A DNA stretch of 64,000 bases, from contig CAWAFL010000011.1 of assembly GCA_963781305.1 (NCBI GenBank), positions 558,001 through 622,000 on the forward strand, written 5' to 3'. Below, in pieces: positions 1 to 8,887 of this stretch (position 1 is the stretch's first letter; the number at the start of each line of letters is the position of its first letter). The notes below the pieces were generated by a model. It made no database searches and was not told the origin of the DNA. It worked only from the letters and a program-made list of their open reading frames with translations. A program made the position numbers and the translations under genes. The stretch comes from DASXMT01 sp963781305. GTDB lineage: Bacteria > Actinomycetota > Acidimicrobiia > Acidimicrobiales > RAAP-2.

Positions 1-636
1 ACCGCGGTCGCGTTGGCGGGCACGCCGGTATCGGCGGCGACCGGTACGGACACGGCGGTATCGGGGCCGATAGGCGAGCCCGACTGAAGGGTGCCGAGCG
101 CTCGACTGGGCGACACCGTATTGAACAAGCCTGAGCCGTCACTCGCCGACGAGGACCCGTAGTAGCCCTGAACATCCCGCAACGTCGGTGTTGCCCACAT
201 GGTTGAAGATGCCCACGGCACCAGAGGCGCTCAGCGGTACGGTCACGAGGTTGGCCGTAGTCTGACCAGCGACAAAGTTGAGGTTCGACACCGAGGCCGG
301 TTCGTTTTGCCCTTCGGGGTTGACTGAGAGGAAGCCAGGCTGGCTTTCATCGATCGCCGTGACGTTGAGCACGGCGACTGCTGCGCCCGTCGGCACGCCG
401 CCGTGGCCGCTCACCTGGACGTCGAGCGTGCCTCCACTCCCGATCGTCTGAGCCGCATAGGGAAAGCCAGAGCCCGGGCGCGTATCTGCGATCCGGGTGG
501 GAGTGACAGGGATGTAGGTCCCAGATACACCGGTCGTGGCGGAGCTCGCGGTGGGGGCGGCGCCGGCCGGAACCGACAGGAGCCCGATCAGGAGGCCGCC
601 GGCCATAGCGACGATTGCGGCGAGATGAGCGAGCAT
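1..636 (-). pseudogene. Secreted actinobacterial repeat protein, frameshifted and cut by the window edge
   Basis: The first frame (636 down to 139) gives a signal peptide (hydrophobic core then VPAGAAP) and one repeat of the type Y-x-P-[VL]-x-P-x-R-[IL]-x-D-T-R...NVTA...G-F-[LIV]-x-V-x-P, seen in many secreted actinobacterial proteins. Where the usual VVDVQGYY ending is expected the frame breaks and stops at TGA (139). Reading one base later, from about 178 to 1, restores DVQGYYGSSSASDGSG and starts a second repeat (LFNTVSPSRALGTLQSG) that runs off the window. One surplus G in the GGG run near 173-176 explains this. It is a recent frameshift or a sequencing error. The family's function is not known to me; it is likely a surface adhesive or structural protein. 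Confidence 0.75.
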
Positions 637-765
637 TCGCCACGAGATTCCGGTGCGAGCGATTCGTCCGCTCGCTCATGCGCTAGTCATGGCAGCGTTC
701 CTCCGGTAGTTGATAATCCTGTGCAGACTCAAAGTGCGTAAACCGATCCTGCAGACGAAGGGCCG

Positions 766-1155
766 TTAGCCCCGGCAATTCCCCCCGTTGAACTCGGTAA
801 CCTGTCCGCCGACGATCTCTACCTTGCCGATAGGGCCACCCTCGTCGAGGCCCCAGACCGTGTATTCGCCCTCGTTCAGCTGGGGATAGACGCCAGCAAC
901 GATGTCTCGGTCGGTTGCTCGGCGGCGCCGGATCAAGGTGTGTGTGTGATGGCTCCGCGCCATACTCACCGGCGTCAGGTCGATTTCACGTCCAAGGCAC
1001 TGCTCGTCCGCGTACAGCACCAGGGCTCCGACGTCACCCCCTATGTCCAAGATGAGGGCATCGGGTGGACCGGATCGGGGACCTGGATCTTCGAACGGCG
1101 CTTCTTTGGAGTGGGCCGGGTCGGCTTTGCTCCATCTCGCCGTCACCGCGCTCAC
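766..1155 (-). CDS. Small conserved hypothetical protein downstream of the DUF4331 gene
   Basis: A 129-residue soluble protein with a GTG start that overlaps the stop of the upstream DUF4331 gene by four bases (GTGA), so it is translationally coupled to it. The conserved core is DIGGDVGALVLY...LGREIDLTPV...HTHTLIRRR...VAGVYPQLNEGEYTVWG, a compact all-beta pattern seen in short actinobacterial proteins of unknown role. No signal peptide, membrane segment or catalytic motif is visible. The last residues (NGGNC) suggest a flexible tail. Confidence 0.75.
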   Translation of the reverse strand: MSAVTARWSKADPAHSKEAPFEDPGPRSGPPDALILDIGGDVGALVLYADEQCLGREIDLTPVSMARSHHTHTLIRRRRATDRDIVAGVYPQLNEGEYTVWGLDEGGPIGKVEIVGGQVTEFNGGNCRG

Positions 1156-2585
1156 TTGGAGTCTGCAGTGGCCGTTGGCGTCGAAGCAGGGTTGTCATAG
1201 CCGTCGTGGGGATCGGCCAGGTAAGGGAACGACGGCTGGTAGCAGCTGGGTTCCGAGGGGGCACCGTCAGTGACGGAGGTGACAACGGCATCAGTCTTGT
1301 AGCTCTTGTTGACGAGCGGGATCGTCGCCCCGGCAAGCGCTTGGAGCTCAATTGTCACCACATCGTCTTGGACCCGCCGACCGTTCGGGAAGCCCGAAAC
1401 GTCCCCGCCGAGTACCCCTAGGGCGCTATACCCGGGGCTGTTCGGCGTCTTTGGGGTTACGGCTACGTTCAGTCGCAGCATTTCGGCCTGGACTTTGCCC
1501 CCACTGTTGGTCGGGGCGGTGGGAAGGATGCTGGCCGGGATCCCAGTGAGGAAGATCGCCGTGATATCTGGGCGCGTATTGCCGGCCGCCTGGTACGCGG
1601 CCAGATTGGGGAACGCCCCGGGGTACAGCTTGGGTAGGAGCATGGCCAGCTCGGGATTGGCCACGGCAGCGGCGAACTGGCTGTCCATGACCGGTGGCTG
1701 GCTGTTGAAGTAGTCCTTCTTGCTGATCGGAACAATGACCTCGTTGACCAACGGACTACCGAGTCGCGAGATTTGAGTAAATGGACCGCTGGTGGTATCC
1801 GTTCCCTGTCCCGAGTTGATCATTCTCGCTGTCTGCCTACCAGCAGTGGTGTACACGCCGATGACCGCGGCGGGATCGGTCGGGCTCCTCGGTGTCGACC
1901 CGTTCGACGTCAGCTGGTTGATCGGAACCTGAATGGCGATGCTGTGAACGTTCTTCTGAGCAAGCGAGTTGATACCGGGTCCGTTGGCCAACGGAATCAG
2001 GTGGTGGCTGTTCAAAGGCCGTAGCCCCCCCAGGTCGAACACGGATCCGAGGTCGACGAAGAAGCCCTCAGCCCGTTGCCCGGCGAAGACGGTGATGCCG
2101 GAGGGAAGCCTTTTGACGGCTGGTGCCGACAGTGCCGGGTAGTTGGGCGTTGATCGAGGTCCGATGTTGCACGGCGGGCACGGAAGCCCCGACCCGAGAA
2201 CAGTCGAGTTGCCGAATTTATCGACCCTGGTGACCTGATAGGTCTGCGGCCGATTGAAGTTGGGATAGGTGGCGCTACCAAATGGTGGCGGCGTGATGGT
2301 ACTGGTGTTGTAGAGAAATGTGTTCGGATTCACGGTCGCGGTCGTGAACCGGAACTGGTAGGCCACTTCGGGGACACCATCGCCGTTGTTGTCGATGCTG
2401 ATCTGATACAGGACATCGTCGCCGAACTCGAAGAAGTTGGGGCCGCCGGCTGGGTCCTGCAAGGGCAAGTAGTTGGCCAAGATGGTGACCGTCTCATGAT
2501 TGTCAGGACTGACGAATGCGTAGACGTCGGTGCTGTCCGCGACTGGGTCCTGCGATATGGCGGGTGCTTCTCTGTGCGACGACAT
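1152..2585 (-). CDS. DUF4331 domain-containing protein
   Basis: 477 residues. The opening MSSHREAPAISQDPVADSTDVYAFVSP (positions 1-27) is the signature of the DUF4331 family, with SHREAP and TD(V/I)YAF strictly typical. The rest is beta-rich with many NNGDG- and PSEP-type loops and conserved NEVIVPI and FPNGRR motifs. No clear signal peptide is present at this start, which follows GAGGAG by about ten bases. The biochemical role of the family is unknown. Members often lie next to ECF sigma factors, as here (3464, divergent). It is coupled by a GTGA overlap to the small gene at 766. Confidence 0.88.
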   Translation of the reverse strand: MSSHREAPAISQDPVADSTDVYAFVSPDNHETVTILANYLPLQDPAGGPNFFEFGDDVLYQISIDNNGDGVPEVAYQFRFTTATVNPNTFLYNTSTITPPPFGSATYPNFNRPQTYQVTRVDKFGNSTVLGSGLPCPPCNIGPRSTPNYPALSAPAVKRLPSGITVFAGQRAEGFFVDLGSVFDLGGLRPLNSHHLIPLANGPGINSLAQKNVHSIAIQVPINQLTSNGSTPRSPTDPAAVIGVYTTAGRQTARMINSGQGTDTTSGPFTQISRLGSPLVNEVIVPISKKDYFNSQPPVMDSQFAAAVANPELAMLLPKLYPGAFPNLAAYQAAGNTRPDITAIFLTGIPASILPTAPTNSGGKVQAEMLRLNVAVTPKTPNSPGYSALGVLGGDVSGFPNGRRVQDDVVTIELQALAGATIPLVNKSYKTDAVVTSVTDGAPSEPSCYQPSFPYLADPHDGYDNPASTPTATADSK

Positions 2586-2741
2586 TGTCGGATGCTCCTC
2601 GATTAGATACGAAAGGGATACGAGACGGATAGCTCAAGCAAGTTCAACCAGCAGATACGAAGTACCGAGGCCTTGTCTTCACTCAGTGGCCAATGGGTGG
2701 TGCGATTCGATTGGACCAATAGACGTCGGTGATGATCACAG

Positions 2742-3041
2742 TCATTTGGCGCCGGCGAACAGTCGGGCAGCAAGGCCGGGATCCCTCATGGTGAACTCTC
2801 TCTCGCCCATGTAGAGGCTCATCTCGCCCGTTTGCAGGTCCTTCACGTGCGCAATGATGGGATCAGTCATCGGTCCTGCGCTTTCGGTCGCAGCTGAGGT
2901 GGCGGCGTCATCTGCTGCGGGAGCATCTGCCTCCGCTGTCGTCACAACGGAATTCAGGCCTGGGATGGCGGCCGCTACTCCGACGAGCGCCGCGCCCATC
3001 GAACCCCGAATAAGAAATACCCTCCTACTGAGCTCAGGCAC
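2742..3041 (-). CDS. Small twin-arginine signal protein
   Basis: 99 residues from a GTG start with AGAAGGG ten bases upstream. The N-terminus has a Tat-like signal (SRRVFLIRG, residues 5-13) followed by a hydrophobic stretch and an alanine-rich linker. The mature part is about 55 residues, including DPIIAHVKDLQTGEMSLYMGEREFTMRDPGLAARLF. I recognise no enzymatic domain. It sits 156 bp upstream of the DUF4331 gene on the same strand and is divergent from the ECF sigma factor at 3464, so the three probably form one regulon. A role as an exported partner of the DUF4331 protein is inference. Confidence 0.7.
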   Translation of the reverse strand: MPELSRRVFLIRGSMGAALVGVAAAIPGLNSVVTTAEADAPAADDAATSAATESAGPMTDPIIAHVKDLQTGEMSLYMGEREFTMRDPGLAARLFAGAK

Positions 3042-3463
3042 AATGGCTGACCCTTCTGTGGTTGGATCGACTGGCTATCGCCGACGGACGTGGCACCACG
3101 GATCCTGATGAGGCGAATCCTCGACACTCTCTTCGAGAGCTCGATCGAACGACAACGATCTCTTTCTCCTGCAATCGAGTCCACCCCTTAGGAAGCGTCA
3201 GACGGGCAGCGCCACGGTGTCAACAATGGATACGGAGCCACCGCCAGGGTTGGATGAAAGAAATTCGAATCTGGCGGATGAGGCGCCGGGAACCTACTAG
3301 CCCAACCGTGTGACCGTCTTGTGAACAGCCATGCCGTACGCACCGTCTCGGACCGAGTCCGACGGCCCCGAACACTGCCCCTCAGCGCAATCAGTGGCGC
3401 CCGTGTGGCGGGGGTTTGTGACCTGATGAACATCTAGCGAGCGTTTGGCGTCGAAGAACGACC
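3042..3463. other. Divergent intergenic region, no gene seen
   Basis: 422 bp between the Tat-signal gene (minus) and the ECF sigma gene (plus). No convincing coding frame. It must carry the promoters for both directions, but I could not identify a matched pair of ECF promoter elements with confidence. Confidence 0.5.
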
Positions 3464-4084
3464 ATGCACTGGGGCGACACTGTCTACGACCCTCGACCTC
3501 CTGGCAAACGAGATCTCAAAGGCCTGTCGGACGAATTGCTGGTTGATGCGGTAGGTCGTGATGGCGATGGCGAAGCCTTTGCCGAGCTGCATCGCCGACA
3601 TGCTGCGTCGGTTACCAGAGCGACGAGACGGATCGTCTCGAACGACGTGGCCTGCAACGAGGTTGTCGCTGACGTATTTATTGACCTTTGGTATTCACCT
3701 GCGAAATTTGACGCCGCGCGCGGAACTCTTCGGGCGTTCCTATGCGTAAGGGCGAGATGCCTCGGTATTGATCTGTTGCGGAGTGATGCAAGCCGCTGGC
3801 GGCGAGAGAGCACTTATGTGCGGGGCTCGCCGGTGCATCCCGAGATCGGGTCAGAAGTGCTCACCAGGGAGGCGTATTCCGTCCTCCATCACGCGATCGA
3901 GTCGCTGTCTCATTCCGAAAGAGAGTCGATCTATCTTGCTTTCTTCCTCGGGATGTCTTACAGAGCCGTTGCTGCCCGGCTGGAGATGCCTGAGGGAACC
4001 GTGAAAGCACGCATTCGCAGTGGTCTGAGACGTCTTCGAGGTGATCCTGCGATCAAGCGCTACGTCACGGACTGGGATCTGTGA
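3464..4084 (+). CDS. ECF sigma factor (SigK-like)
   Basis: 206 residues. Sigma region 2 lies at about 28-95 (DGDGEAFAELHRRH...VVADVFIDLWYSPAKFD), and region 4 at about 140-190 (SHSERESIYLAFFLGMSYR, EMPEGTVKARIRSGLRRLR, the helix-turn-helix). Between them DLLRSD-type residues mark the end of region 2. The pattern is closest to the SigK group, whose partners are usually membrane anti-sigma factors. None is seen next to it, so its control is open. It is divergent from the Tat-signal/DUF4331 genes, which are its most likely targets. Confidence 0.88.
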   Translation: MHWGDTVYDPRPPGKRDLKGLSDELLVDAVGRDGDGEAFAELHRRHAASVTRATRRIVSNDVACNEVVADVFIDLWYSPAKFDAARGTLRAFLCVRARCLGIDLLRSDASRWRRESTYVRGSPVHPEIGSEVLTREAYSVLHHAIESLSHSERESIYLAFFLGMSYRAVAARLEMPEGTVKARIRSGLRRLRGDPAIKRYVTDWDL

Positions 4085-4256
4085 CCGCCTCGACTCGTCA
4101 CTCGCATCCTGGTGCAGATCGAGATGCAGACCTGTTTGCCCCGGTCCCGTCGAAGCAGAGTCTCCGCCATCGGCGCTTTGAACACGCTCAAGATGTTGCT
4201 CGAGCAACCCCAGGACTGGCGGCGCCGCCCTGAGGGTGTTGTGCTCTTGAAGACGC

Positions 4257-4290
4257 GAACGAGCCCCCGGCCGAAGCCGGAGGCTCGTTC
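4257..4290. terminator. Strong hairpin after csbD-like gene
   Basis: A near-perfect stem: GAACGAGCC and CCGGC on the left pair with GCCGG and GGCTCGTTC on the right across a CGAA loop, with a single C/A mismatch. It lies 18 bp beyond the stop of the minus-strand CsbD gene. No clear T-run follows on either strand, so it may stabilise the 3' end rather than be a classical intrinsic terminator. Confidence 0.65.
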
Positions 4291-4307
4291 GTACTCCGTT
4301 GGGCCAT

Positions 4308-4484
4308 TTACTTCTTGCCGACGGCATCCTTGATGTTCTCGCCAGCCTGCTTCAGGTTGCCCTTGGCCTTGTCGCCCTTGCCTTCGGCCTCCATGGAACG
4401 ATCATTCGTGGCCTTACCAGCGGCCTCCTTGGCCTTTCCCTTTACTTCTTGTGCCTTGTTCTTGGCATCATCGGCGATTCCCAT
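4308..4484 (-). CDS. CsbD family stress protein
   Basis: A 58-residue, highly charged, Lys/Ala/Glu/Gly-rich protein beginning MGIADDAKNKAQEVKGKAKE. It has the KGKAKEAAGKA and EGKGDKAKGNLKQAGE repeats typical of CsbD/general-stress proteins, which are small, largely helical and induced by stationary phase or osmotic stress in many bacteria. The start is set by AGGAG eight bases upstream. It is too short for a usual length cutoff but has perfect family sequence. A small membrane peptide gene lies 107 bp upstream on the same strand. Confidence 0.9.
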   Translation of the reverse strand: MGIADDAKNKAQEVKGKAKEAAGKATNDRSMEAEGKGDKAKGNLKQAGENIKDAVGKK

Positions 4485-4591
4485 ACTGATCTCCTCTGCG
4501 TATGTTGGTGGTTCTCATCGCTATACCCGATTCGCCATCGGAGTAAGCATGCGCGCCACAACGCGATGATGAGGAACCGGCATTCGGTCGG

Positions 4592-4756
4592 CTACCAGCG
4601 ATAGAAGCGATGATTGCCAGCGCTCTCGCCGCGACCGAGGGCTAGTCCGATCAACCACAACACGAACAGCACAACCGCAACGATCCAAAGGACGTGTAGG
4701 GCGAATCCCAGCCCAGCAAAAATCACGACCAGAAGTAGTGCGAGCAAAATAATCAT
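4592..4756 (-). CDS. Small membrane protein (lmo0937-like)
   Basis: 54 residues: MIILLALLLVVIFAGLGFAL, then HVLWIVAVVLFVLWLIG, then a polar tail GRGESAGNHRFYRW. Two closely spaced transmembrane helices and the short basic tail match the lmo0937/hydrophobic stress-peptide type. GGAGGG lies nine bases upstream of the ATG. Next to a CsbD gene, a general envelope or osmotic stress role is plausible but inferred. Confidence 0.75.
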   Translation of the reverse strand: MIILLALLLVVIFAGLGFALHVLWIVAVVLFVLWLIGLALGRGESAGNHRFYRW

Positions 4757-4996
4757 TGAATCCGACCCTCCTCGTAAACGGATCGAGCCGATCCGATGCC
4801 AACTTGTCCCCGTTGAGCGAGAGGTTCAAACCGACTCCTGCTCCAATACGTAACGCGGCGAAACCCGGCTCGGATTGGTCCAACCGGCTTTCGAAGCCTT
4901 CCCCAAGGGAGTGAGGCGACCGTCCCTAGGTCCGGAACGTGTTACTCGAACCGCTCGGGTTGAACGGCATGGTCGGAATCGGCGGCGGACCGGCGT

Positions 4997-5212
4997 TCAC
5001 ATCCTCCCGTTGGCTTCCGTCGCGCTTGGCCAGTCGGCGTCCAAGTCGCCCGGGTCGATGTAGTTGCCGCAGCCGTAGGTGCTGCACCCGACGGCGACTT
5101 GGCCACCTAATGTCGGCTGCCCTGATTCGAGGCCACTAACCCTCCTGGCGATCTCGGCATCCCGTCCACACAGGGGGCAAGGTCCCCGCCTTCGGTCAAT
5201 CGGATCACTCAT
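4997..5212 (-). CDS. Small cysteine-motif protein, possible zinc ribbon
   Basis: 71 residues from ATG 5212 with GAGGG upstream. It has CPLCGRDAEIARR (CxxC) near residue 12 and CSTYGCGNY (C-x4-C) near residue 45, four cysteines that could bind one zinc ion. Longer in-frame starts exist upstream but lack the ribosome-binding site and the conserved look. I do not recognise the family. The role may be nucleic acid or protein binding. Confidence 0.5.
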   Translation of the reverse strand: MSDPIDRRRGPCPLCGRDAEIARRVSGLESGQPTLGGQVAVGCSTYGCGNYIDPGDLDADWPSATEANGRM

Positions 5213-5494
5213 AAGCCAAGCCCTCGATGAGTCTGCAGATCGCGCCACTTGCCCCACGGTAGATCCTTGCCGCCCGGAAGTGTGATCGGTGAGACCGTGG
5301 CGAAGGCCGGCGACCACGCACGTGCATCCGTAGACGTCGTACTCGGCGCTCGAGATGGCACACCGCCCGTCTCGGACGGGGGATCGGCTCGCTTACGGCT
5401 CCGAAAGGACGACCTAGTCGTCGAAGGCTGTCAGCGTGATGTCACCCTGGATACCGTCCCGCTCGATGCCCGCCCTCAGCGAGAACGAGAAACG

Positions 5495-5794
5495 TCAGGC
5501 CGAGCCCAGTCCGGGAGCCGACTTGATGGCATCGGCGACCTTCCGGGCGATGCCGAGCTCGTTGACCAGCCGCCCGATCACGAGGCCGCCGCCGTGCACG
5601 TGGTATTTGGTGACGCCATCTTCCCGGACCACGTGCACCGAGGCGAAGGACAGGGTCGACTGCTTCACCGACAGGACCTCCCGGTTGGGGTTGTCCTTGG
5701 CGAAAACCTGGTATTTGTCCCCGAGCTGCGCCTGGAGGGCGCTGACAATCTGCTCGGTGTCAACTTTCGTTCCCTGTGTCGTGACCGTGGGCAT
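5495..5794 (-). CDS. Hypothetical protein coupled to the MFS exporter
   Basis: 99 residues, starting 15 bases after the MFS stop and preceded by GAGGAG, so it is the second gene of that operon. Sequence such as VDTEQIVSALQAQLGDKYQVFAKD, followed by STLSFASVHVV and KYHVHGGGLVIGRLVNELG, predicts a small alpha/beta protein. There is no signal peptide or membrane helix. I know no function; association with the exporter suggests an accessory or unrelated stress role. Confidence 0.7.
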   Translation of the reverse strand: MPTVTTQGTKVDTEQIVSALQAQLGDKYQVFAKDNPNREVLSVKQSTLSFASVHVVREDGVTKYHVHGGGLVIGRLVNELGIARKVADAIKSAPGLGSA

Positions 5795-5809
5795 GCGTCC
5801 ACTCCTCTC

Positions 5810-7438
5810 TTAGCTGCTGGCGATGTCGGGCCCGCTGACCGGCTCAGCTGGACGGGTTGCCACTTTGCTGCCGTCGGTTCCAGGTGCGCCGCTCGCCGGT
5901 GCATCCGACTCGTCGGCAAGGTTCTCTTGCTGGACTCCCCGTTGCAGGCCGATGATGGCCACGACTGCGGCCACGGCCATGATCCCGGCCATGACGTAGA
6001 ACACGGTGCGGCTGGCGTAGGCGAAGTCGGTCCTGACGAATTGGGGGATGGCGGCCACGCTGTTGGAGTTGCTCCCGCCGTGTGACGCCTGGGAGATGCT
6101 GGCCGCCTGTGTCGCTGCCGCCTGGGCGGGGACGCCCTTGGAAATCAGCGAGGTAGTGACCCGGTTGCGCATCTCGGTCACCAGGATCGTCCCGAGGATG
6201 GCCAGCCCCAGGCTGGCCGCGTAGTTCCTTACCGTCTGGGTGATGCCGGTGGCCTCGCCGTAGGAGAGTTTGGAGGCGCGGTTCACCGCGTCGGTGCTGG
6301 CCGGCCCGAGCATGAACCCGACCCCGGCGCCGGCGAGGATGATGTACCACTGCTGGGCGCTGAAGCTGAGCGACGGCATCTTCGAAGCCCACAGGCCGAA
6401 GCCCACGGCGCCGATAACACAGCCCAGTACGACGGGCAGCTTGGCCCCGCTGGCATCGAGCAGCCGGCCACCGATCTGGGAGGTGATCACGAACCCGATG
6501 AAGAAGTAGAGGAGGACCAGGCCCGTTTTGGATGCGGAGTACCCCAGCGAGATCTGGGCGTACTCGCTGGCGAAGAAGAACACCGGGACGAAGACCAGCA
6601 TGGTGACGCCGAGCACGATGTTCTGGACCAGGAACGCCCGGATCTTGAAGATGCTCACCTGGATGAGCGGCGAGGGGGTCCGGACCTCGACGAAGTAGAA
6701 GATGATCAGGATGACTATGCCAGCCCCGATGCACAGCCCGATGAGGGGGTTGCTCCAGCCCCACGTGGCTGACTGCTGGAAGCCGAACACGCTGAGGCCC
6801 ACGCCGGCCGCAATCAAGATGGCGCCTCGGTAGTCCAGGCGGGCCGGCTTATAGAGAGTCTGAGGCTTCGAGATGTAGATGAGAACTAGGGCGATGATGG
6901 CCACCGGGATGTTCACCCAGAAGATGGCCCGCCAGGTCCATTCGGTGAGGTAACCGCCGAGGACCGGGCCGACGGCGGTGAGCGCTCCGGCGATGCCAAA
7001 GAACGAGGCGAGGGCTTTCCCCCGCTCACGCAGCTCGAACGTGTTCACCACGATGGCCAGGGCGGCGGGGAACAGGAGCGCCCCGCCCGCACCCTGGATG
7101 GCCCGGAAGGTCACGATCCACGCCTCGGCCCCGGCTCCCGTAGGGGTGGCGCCGCACATGGCCGATGCCCCTGCGAACACGATGACCCCCAGCACCACCA
7201 TCCTGCGGTGGCCGAGCGTGTCGGCCAGCCTGCCGCCCAGCGCGAAGAGAGCGGCCAGCGAGAGCAGGTAGGCGTTGACCGCCCACTGGACGCCGGTGCT
7301 GGTGAGGCCGAGCTCCTTTTGGATCTCGGGCACGGCGATCGACACGATCGTCTGATCGATGAACGTCATCGCGACGGCGAAGATCATCGCCGCCAGAACC
7401 AGGTTCTTCGAGTTGGCGCGTGCACCGGTCGCAGCCAT
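5810..7438 (-). CDS. MFS drug exporter, DHA2 (EmrB/QacA) family
   Basis: 542 residues with 14 predicted membrane helices. It has the DHA2 hallmarks: an N-terminal DQTIVSIAVPEIQKELG, the motif-A-like GGRLADTLGHRRM after TM2, and the antiporter motif C region GIAGALTAVGPVLGG in TM5. The family exports drugs or dyes, or uses proton exchange to expel lipophilic compounds. The C-terminus carries a hydrophilic tail of about 40 residues. The start has GAGGTGAG upstream. The substrate cannot be read from the sequence. Confidence 0.92.
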   Translation of the reverse strand: MAATGARANSKNLVLAAMIFAVAMTFIDQTIVSIAVPEIQKELGLTSTGVQWAVNAYLLSLAALFALGGRLADTLGHRRMVVLGVIVFAGASAMCGATPTGAGAEAWIVTFRAIQGAGGALLFPAALAIVVNTFELRERGKALASFFGIAGALTAVGPVLGGYLTEWTWRAIFWVNIPVAIIALVLIYISKPQTLYKPARLDYRGAILIAAGVGLSVFGFQQSATWGWSNPLIGLCIGAGIVILIIFYFVEVRTPSPLIQVSIFKIRAFLVQNIVLGVTMLVFVPVFFFASEYAQISLGYSASKTGLVLLYFFIGFVITSQIGGRLLDASGAKLPVVLGCVIGAVGFGLWASKMPSLSFSAQQWYIILAGAGVGFMLGPASTDAVNRASKLSYGEATGITQTVRNYAASLGLAILGTILVTEMRNRVTTSLISKGVPAQAAATQAASISQASHGGSNSNSVAAIPQFVRTDFAYASRTVFYVMAGIMAVAAVVAIIGLQRGVQQENLADESDAPASGAPGTDGSKVATRPAEPVSGPDIASS

Positions 7439-7768
7439 TTCTCACCTCTTTTCTTCGGTTCTGGGGGACATGGACACAGAGCCAAGACCAATTGGCATGA
7501 GGTTACCGAAGGTTGCCCCAGATCGCACGAACACAAAGCCGCCACCGAGAAGTGCCAATGACTTCGCGGGTTCCGTCGTGCTTCTAGGGCTGGACGCACA
7601 TGGGTCGAGGGTTACGTAGGCCCAAGGCTCGACAGGCCGACGGATTCCCGATCGCTCAGATCGCCTTCGGCGGCGTTAGGCCGGTTCGTCGCCAACGCCG
7701 GTCGGACGTCCGCACCGAAATCGGCGCCGGCACGTGTGACCGCGCAGGCTCTCGTCTCGATCCCGTCG
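7439..7768. other. Intergenic region, no gene seen
   Basis: 330 bp between the MFS promoter end and the 3' end of the ctaG-like gene. Open frames here have no recognisable domain and no ribosome-binding site. The part next to 7438 must hold the MFS promoter. I see no clear operator palindrome. Confidence 0.45.
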
Positions 7769-8794
7769 TCAACTTCGATGATGGCCGGCCGTTTCGTTGC
7801 CAGCTGCCGGGTCCCCGTTGGAGGCATCCTGGGTCGGTAGCGTGCCCGTCCGTGCCAGCCATGCCTCTTCCCACGCCGTCATCTGTTGGCCGGCTCCAAC
7901 GGTCTGTAACCCGGGGGTCAACGTCTCGAGGGTGGCAACAGGGCTGGCATTCCTGGAGTCCTTGACTGCTTGCCTTGCGTTAGCACGATCATCTGAATGC
8001 ATCCACTGCAAGAGGATGGGGACACAACCGAACAGTGACACGAATTCGGTGGACGTCCACAGCAACCCTCCGCCGGCATGGGTGCTGGCCAGGGTGTACA
8101 TAGAGGCGATTGGGGCCCGGGCGGAGATGATGGCCAACCCGATGAGCACGTCGGGGAACCCGCCGACCAATACGTTCAGCATCTTTGCGCCGTATCCCAT
8201 CCTCCAGTGCACGATTGGGTCCACATCGATGATCGGCCACCAGTAGAGACAGCCTCCCATCAGGAATGCCAGATTGAACACATCCATGAGCGGCATATGA
8301 AGCATGGCCACATTGATGAGCGGGGTGAGAAAGAACACGAACATCACCCCGATGTAGAAGAACCACGCAACGGCCGGATTGCTCACCACCATGAATGGCC
8401 GGGATCGAAGGATTTTGAGCCAGCCGGTTTTCGTTTGACGACTGGCTGTCTGGAGCAGGAGCGTCGAGGGAGCGCCCAGTGCTAGCAGTAGAGGAGCTGC
8501 AACCATGAGCAAGAGGTGCTGGACGACGTGGGCTTGGAAGTACGAATTGGCGAACGTTGCCACTGGTGACTGCAGAGCCGCATCGACAACGACGAGACCA
8601 GCCAGAAACGCAAGCGTGCGACCGCCCGGCCAACGGCGACCTCGGGAGGCCAGTTCCCAATCGGCTCGTAAGTACCAAGAGGCGAGGACGATCAGCGCCG
8701 CCGCCACCACCAATGAGAATGGGTCCCACTGCCAAAGGGTCAACGCGTTGTGGGTGGTGAATCCGACCTTTCTCATCCCCGGCATATCAGGCAC
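7769..8794 (-). CDS. Cytochrome c oxidase assembly protein, CtaG/caa3 type
   Basis: 341 residues, seven predicted membrane helices. Diagnostic features are FQAHVVQHLLLMVAAPLLLALGAP (approximately residues 87-110) with its histidine pair, the helix around AVAWFFYIGVMFVFFLTPL, and the LMGGCLYWWPIIDVDP helix. The caa3_CtaG family is needed for insertion of copper into cytochrome oxidase. The GTG start follows GGTGGAG by six bases. The C-terminal 70 residues are polar and poorly conserved. It ends the minus-strand operon that begins with the anti-sigma factor at 12807. Confidence 0.88.
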   Translation of the reverse strand: MPDMPGMRKVGFTTHNALTLWQWDPFSLVVAAALIVLASWYLRADWELASRGRRWPGGRTLAFLAGLVVVDAALQSPVATFANSYFQAHVVQHLLLMVAAPLLLALGAPSTLLLQTASRQTKTGWLKILRSRPFMVVSNPAVAWFFYIGVMFVFFLTPLINVAMLHMPLMDVFNLAFLMGGCLYWWPIIDVDPIVHWRMGYGAKMLNVLVGGFPDVLIGLAIISARAPIASMYTLASTHAGGGLLWTSTEFVSLFGCVPILLQWMHSDDRANARQAVKDSRNASPVATLETLTPGLQTVGAGQQMTAWEEAWLARTGTLPTQDASNGDPAAGNETAGHHRS

Positions 8795-8887
8795 GCTGAC
8801 TCCACCGCAGGCCGACTACGACCGTTTGGCGGGCTTCGTCGCAACCCACGCCCGTAGGTCGCCCGCCGATGTGAGCTCGTCGGCTCA

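Noticed and set aside
5249..6085. Long open frame on the plus strand over the MFS gene
   Set aside because: It is antisense to a clear 14-TM MFS transporter, with composition of a GC-rich shadow frame and no recognisable domain.
7612..7827. 71-codon minus-strand frame between the MFS and CtaG genes
   Set aside because: No ribosome-binding site, no family match, and it overlaps the end of ctaG in another frame.
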